This document shows, piece by piece, positions 60,591-64,000 of a stretch of DNA of 64,000 nt. The position numbers were made by a program, and so were the translations under genes. Numbering within the stretch: position 1 is the stretch's first letter; each line of letters starts with the position of its first letter. The stretch covers positions 124,001-188,000 of the forward strand of contig NZ_RARB01000004.1 of NCBI RefSeq assembly GCF_003612015.1. Reading direction: 5' to 3'. The notes under the pieces were generated by a model. It was not told the DNA's origin. It saw nothing but the letters and a program-made list of their open reading frames with translations, and ran no database searches. Source of the stretch: Pantoea piersonii (GTDB taxonomy: Bacteria > Pseudomonadota > Gammaproteobacteria > Enterobacterales > Enterobacteriaceae).

Positions 60591-61067
60591 ATGAATCAGA
60601 TTCCGATGACGTTAAGGGGCGCCGAAAAGCTGCGCGAAGAGCTGAACGAACTGAAAACCGTCAAACGCCCGCGTATCATCGCCTCAATCGCTGAAGCGCG
60701 CGAGCACGGCGATCTGAAAGAGAACGCCGAGTACCATGCCGCTCGCGAAGAGCAAGGGTTTTGCGAAGGCCGTATTCAGGAGATCGAAGCCAAGCTCTCT
60801 AACGCGCAGGTTATCGACGTAACCGCCATTCCGAACAATGGCCGCGTGATCTTCGGCGCGACCGTGACCGTGCTCAATACCGATACCGACGAAGAGTCGA
60901 CCTATCGCATCGTGGGCGATGACGAAGCGGATTTTAAGCAAAATTTGATTTCGGTTAACTCGCCGATGGCGCGCGGTCTGGTAGGAAAAGAGGTGGACGA
61001 TGTGACCATCATCAAAACCCCGGGCGGCGATGTTGAGTATGAAATCCTTAAAGTGGAATACCTTTAA
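60591..61067 (+). CDS. greA: Transcript cleavage factor GreA
   Basis: 158-residue factor that stimulates cleavage of backtracked RNA in RNA polymerase. The N-terminal coiled coil carries the acidic tip [15 protein letters not shown], followed by the FKBP-like C-terminal domain. AGGAG lies seven bases upstream of the ATG. A terminator hairpin follows. Confidence 0.98.
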   Translation: MNQIPMTLRGAEKLREELNELKTVKRPRIIASIAEAREHGDLKENAEYHAAREEQGFCEGRIQEIEAKLSNAQVIDVTAIPNNGRVIFGATVTVLNTDTDEESTYRIVGDDEADFKQNLISVNSPMARGLVGKEVDDVTIIKTPGGDVEYEILKVEYL

Positions 61068-61114
61068 GGGACAGCTACGCTTTGAAAAGCGTGGAAGCAT
61101 TATGTAAAGAATGG

Positions 61115-61156
61115 AAAAGGCCGCGATGCGGCCTTTTAACCCATGCGGGAGCATGG
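61115..61156. terminator. Terminator between greA and yhbY
   Basis: AAAAGGCCGC-GAT-GCGGCCTTTT (61115-61137) is a bidirectional hairpin with flanking A and T runs. A second small hairpin CCATGC-GGGA-GCATGG follows at 61141-61156, in the convergent gap. Confidence 0.88.
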
Positions 61157-61188
61157 CACTTTCTCTGGCCGCTTTTACGGCGTGCGCA

Positions 61189-61482
61189 TTAGCGCGGCAG
61201 AGAGATCTTGCTCTCTTTAGAAGGGCGATACAGCACCAGCGTTTTACCGATTACCTGCACGTTGCTGGCTTTGGTTTCACGCACGATAGCCTCAACGATC
61301 AGCTGTTTGGTTTCACGATCTTCCGAGGCGATTTTCACCTTAATCAGTTCGTGATGTTCCAGCGCGGATTCGATTTCGGCCAGCACGCCTTCGGTCAGGC
61401 CGTTGCCGCCCAGCATCACCACCGGTTTCAGTGGATGGGCGAGGCCTTTAAGGTGCTGTTTTTGTTTGGTACTTAGATTCAT
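61189..61482 (-). CDS. yhbY: CRM-domain ribosome assembly protein YhbY
   Basis: 97-residue protein consisting of one CRM (RNA-binding) domain, associated with pre-50S particles. Family motifs KQKQHLKGLAHPLKPVVMLGGNGLTEGVLAEI and the GKTLVLYRPS C-terminus are visible. It converges on greA and is divergent from rlmE, as in E. coli. Confidence 0.96.
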   Translation of the reverse strand: MNLSTKQKQHLKGLAHPLKPVVMLGGNGLTEGVLAEIESALEHHELIKVKIASEDRETKQLIVEAIVRETKASNVQVIGKTLVLYRPSKESKISLPR

Positions 61483-61608
61483 CGTATTTTTTGCTTACTC
61501 AGGGATTGAAAACGGTTCATTCTACCGCCATCTCGGGGTTATCACCAAATCAACGCAACCCATTGCGTGCAGGTTTATCGCTGCGATGACGATTTAGTTG
61601 AGAAAATT

Positions 61609-62238
61609 ATGACGGGTAAAAAGCGTTCGGCCAGCTCCAGCCGCTGGTTACAGGAACACTTTAGCGATAAATATGTGCTACAGGCACAGAAAAAAGGGTT
61701 GCGTTCGCGCGCCTGGTTTAAACTTGATGAAATACAACAGGGTGACAAGCTTTTCAAACCCGGTATGACCGTGGTAGATCTGGGGGCGGCCCCCGGCGGC
61801 TGGTCACAGTATGTGGTGCAGCAAATTGGCTCTTCGGGACGCATTATCGCCTGCGATATTCTGCCGATGGATCCTATCGTCGGCGTCGATTTCCTTCAGG
61901 GCGATTTTCGTGAAGAATCGGTGATTAAGGCGCTGCTTGATCGCGTAGGCGATCAAAAAGTGCAGGTGGTCATGTCGGATATGGCGCCCAACATGAGCGG
62001 GACGCCGGCCGTAGATATTCCCCGGTCGATGTATTTGGTTGAACTGGCGCTCGAAATGTGTCGGGATATCCTGGCGCCGGGCGGCAGTTTTGTAGTGAAA
62101 GTGTTTCAGGGAGATGGCTTCGATGAATACCTGCGGGAAATTCGCTCCCTGTTTACGAAAGTGAAAATTCGTAAGCCGGACGCTTCGCGATCACGTTCGC
62201 GCGAAGTGTACATTGTGGCGACAGGGCGCAAACTATAG
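61609..62238 (+). CDS. rlmE: 23S rRNA 2'-O-methyltransferase RlmE
   Basis: 209-residue SAM-dependent enzyme that methylates U2552 in the 23S A-loop. SAM-binding motif [13 protein letters not shown]; catalytic tetrad Lys38, Asp124, Lys164 and Glu199, all present at the same numbers as in E. coli. The start at 61609 ([10 protein letters not shown]) is preferred over an opening at 61567. ftsH follows after about 100 bp. Confidence 0.98.
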   Translation: MTGKKRSASSSRWLQEHFSDKYVLQAQKKGLRSRAWFKLDEIQQGDKLFKPGMTVVDLGAAPGGWSQYVVQQIGSSGRIIACDILPMDPIVGVDFLQGDFREESVIKALLDRVGDQKVQVVMSDMAPNMSGTPAVDIPRSMYLVELALEMCRDILAPGGSFVVKVFQGDGFDEYLREIRSLFTKVKIRKPDASRSRSREVYIVATGRKL

Positions 62239-62341
62239 CCCAATTGATGAAGTTGCAGCCCACCAGCCGCGATTCCATGTATGAAGGATATATAGTACCC
62301 TACGCTGTCTGTTAACACCGTTGTAATATGAGGTTAATCCC

Positions 62342-64000
62342 TTGAGTGACATGGCGAAAAACCTGATTCTCTGGTTAGTCATCGCGGTCGTGCTGATGTC
62401 AGTATTCCAGAGCTTTGGGCCCAGCGAGTCGAATGGCCGTAGGGTTGATTATTCAACCTTCCTGTCGGAAGTGAACCAGGATCAGGTCCGCGAGGCACGT
62501 ATTAACGGGCGTGAGATTAACGTAATCAAGAAAGACAGTAATAAATACACGACCTACATTCCTGTCAATGATCCCAAGTTACTCGATAACCTGTTGACCA
62601 AAAACGTCAAAGTAGTTGGCGAACCGCCGGAAGAGCCGAGCCTGCTGGCTTCGATCTTTATCTCCTGGTTCCCGATGCTGCTGCTGATTGGCGTGTGGAT
62701 CTTCTTTATGCGCCAGATGCAGGGCGGCGGCGGCAAAGGCGCGATGTCCTTTGGCAAGAGCAAAGCCCGTATGCTGACGGAAGATCAGATCAAAACCACT
62801 TTCGCTGACGTGGCAGGCTGCGACGAAGCGAAAGAGGAAGTCGGTGAGCTGGTCGAGTATCTGCGCGAACCGAGCCGCTTCCAGAAGCTGGGCGGTAAAA
62901 TTCCCAAAGGCGTGCTGATGGTGGGCCCGCCGGGTACCGGTAAAACCCTGCTGGCGAAGGCTATCGCAGGCGAAGCGAAAGTGCCGTTCTTCACCATTTC
63001 CGGTTCTGACTTCGTGGAAATGTTCGTGGGCGTCGGTGCATCTCGCGTGCGTGACATGTTCGAACAGGCGAAGAAAGCCGCTCCCTGCATCATCTTTATC
63101 GATGAGATCGACGCCGTCGGTCGTCAGCGCGGCGCAGGTCTCGGTGGCGGTCACGATGAACGTGAGCAGACCCTGAACCAGATGCTGGTTGAGATGGATG
63201 GTTTTGAAGGCAATGAAGGCATTATCGTCATCGCTGCGACTAACCGTCCAGACGTTCTCGACCCGGCGCTGCTGCGTCCCGGTCGCTTTGACCGTCAGGT
63301 CGTCGTCGGTCTGCCGGACGTGCGTGGCCGCGAGCAGATTCTGAAAGTGCATATGCGCCGCGTACCGCTGGCGACCGATATCGACGCAGGCATCATCGCG
63401 CGCGGTACGCCGGGCTTCTCCGGTGCGGATCTGGCTAACCTGGTGAACGAAGCGGCGCTGTTTGCTGCACGCGGCAACAAGCGCGTGGTATCGATGGTTG
63501 AATTCGAGAAAGCGAAAGACAAAATCATGATGGGTGCGGAACGCCGCTCCATGGTGATGACGGAAGCGCAGAAGGAATCCACCGCGTATCACGAAGCGGG
63601 CCACGCGATTATCGGTCGTCTGGTGCCGGAACACGATCCGGTGCACAAGGTGACGATTATTCCGCGCGGACGTGCGCTTGGCGTAACCTTCTTCCTGCCT
63701 GAAGGCGATGCGATTAGCGCCAGCCGTCAGAAGCTGGAGAGCCAGATTTCGACCCTGTACGGCGGCCGTCTGGCTGAAGAGATTATCTACGGTGCGGAAC
63801 ACGTTTCCACCGGTGCCTCTAACGACATCAAAGTGGCCACTAACCTGGCGCGCAACATGGTGACGCAGTGGGGCTTCTCAGAAAAACTGGGTCCGTTGCT
63901 GTATGCGGAAGAAGAGGGCGAAGTATTCCTGGGCCGCTCTGTGGCGAAAGCGAAACACATGTCCGACGAAACCGCGCGTATTATCGATCAGGAAGTTAAG
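62342..64000 (+). CDS. ftsH: ATP-dependent zinc metalloprotease FtsH (partial, 3' end outside window)
   Basis: First 553 codons of FtsH, the membrane AAA+ protease that degrades sigma-32, LpxC and misassembled membrane proteins. Two transmembrane helices (about 8-25 and 98-120 of the ATG form) flank a periplasmic domain. Walker A GPPGTGKT, Walker [12 protein letters not shown], the SRH region with [17 protein letters not shown] and the zinc site HEAGH are present. GAGG lies eight bases ahead of a TTG at 62342, which reads (M)SDMAKN; the ATG at 62351 is the alternative start. The frame is open at the window edge. Confidence 0.97.
   Translation, partial: MSDMAKNLILWLVIAVVLMSVFQSFGPSESNGRRVDYSTFLSEVNQDQVREARINGREINVIKKDSNKYTTYIPVNDPKLLDNLLTKNVKVVGEPPEEPSLLASIFISWFPMLLLIGVWIFFMRQMQGGGGKGAMSFGKSKARMLTEDQIKTTFADVAGCDEAKEEVGELVEYLREPSRFQKLGGKIPKGVLMVGPPGTGKTLLAKAIAGEAKVPFFTISGSDFVEMFVGVGASRVRDMFEQAKKAAPCIIFIDEIDAVGRQRGAGLGGGHDEREQTLNQMLVEMDGFEGNEGIIVIAATNRPDVLDPALLRPGRFDRQVVVGLPDVRGREQILKVHMRRVPLATDIDAGIIARGTPGFSGADLANLVNEAALFAARGNKRVVSMVEFEKAKDKIMMGAERRSMVMTEAQKESTAYHEAGHAIIGRLVPEHDPVHKVTIIPRGRALGVTFFLPEGDAISASRQKLESQISTLYGGRLAEEIIYGAEHVSTGASNDIKVATNLARNMVTQWGFSEKLGPLLYAEEEGEVFLGRSVAKAKHMSDETARIIDQEVK

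Noticed and set aside
62579-63802. Open frame of 407 codons on the - strand opposite ftsH.
   Set aside because: ftsH is certain on the + strand and the antisense product is low-complexity shadow sequence.

Overview
The window is a chromosomal segment of an enterobacterium (Enterobacterales). Nearly every protein resembles its Escherichia coli counterpart closely, often with identical numbering of catalytic residues, and the sRNA ArcZ is present. The gene order is not that of E. coli. Moderately G+C-rich DNA, an epmB-efp-ecnA-ecnB-blc-epmA block without frdABCD-ampC, and the absence of yhcC, elbB and yhbE suggest a relative of Pantoea, Mixta or Erwinia (Erwiniaceae). That genus-level placement is inference.

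Layout. (1) 1-4.3 kb: lipoprotein yjeI, the EF-P modification genes epmB and epmA around efp, the entericidin pair ecnA/ecnB and the lipocalin blc. (2) 4.3-11.3 kb: periplasmic proteases degS and degQ, division proteins zapG and zapE, ribosomal operon rplM-rpsI, and sspA-sspB. (3) 11.3-22.1 kb: glutamate synthase gltBD, the anaerobic sensor kinase arcB with the ArcZ sRNA antisense just behind it, and mtgA; two gene-free, AT-rich stretches of about 0.8 kb flank arcB. (4) 22.1-30.1 kb: a long leftward cluster yrbG-kdsD-kdsC-lptC-lptA-lptB-rpoN-hpf-ptsN-rapZ-ptsO, which joins LPS core-sugar synthesis and LPS export to sigma-54 and the nitrogen PTS. (5) 30.3-39 kb: mlaFEDCB (phospholipid transport), ibaG, murA, sfsB, ispB, rplU-rpmA, obgE. 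(6) 39-57.2 kb: a complete enterobactin locus, entHABEC / fepB / entS / fepDGC / entF-ybdZ-fes / fepA, in the E. coli relative order but without entD and fepE. It lies between obgE and the next block, and has Fur-box-like sites in all three divergent promoter regions. (7) 57.2-64 kb: dacB-basR-basS, greA, yhbY, rlmE, and ftsH cut by the window end.

Functionally the window is mostly cell-envelope and translation housekeeping around one iron-acquisition locus. EntC, B and A make 2,3-dihydroxybenzoate; EntE, EntB and EntF with the MbtH-like YbdZ assemble enterobactin; EntH proofreads; EntS exports; FepA, B, D, G and C reimport the ferric complex; Fes releases the iron. The required phosphopantetheinyl transferase EntD is not in the window.

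The most unusual signal is a pair of roughly 100-bp structured repeats (4297-4400 and 49170-49270). Each sits in a convergent intergenic gap and can fold into a closed stem carrying two hairpins; the closing stem shows a compensatory base-pair change between copies. Other leads are two orphan palindromes in the gene-free stretches beside arcB, and the zero-gap convergence of fepA with the Fe3+-sensor kinase gene basS. No tRNA, rRNA, insertion sequence, prophage or CRISPR array was seen.
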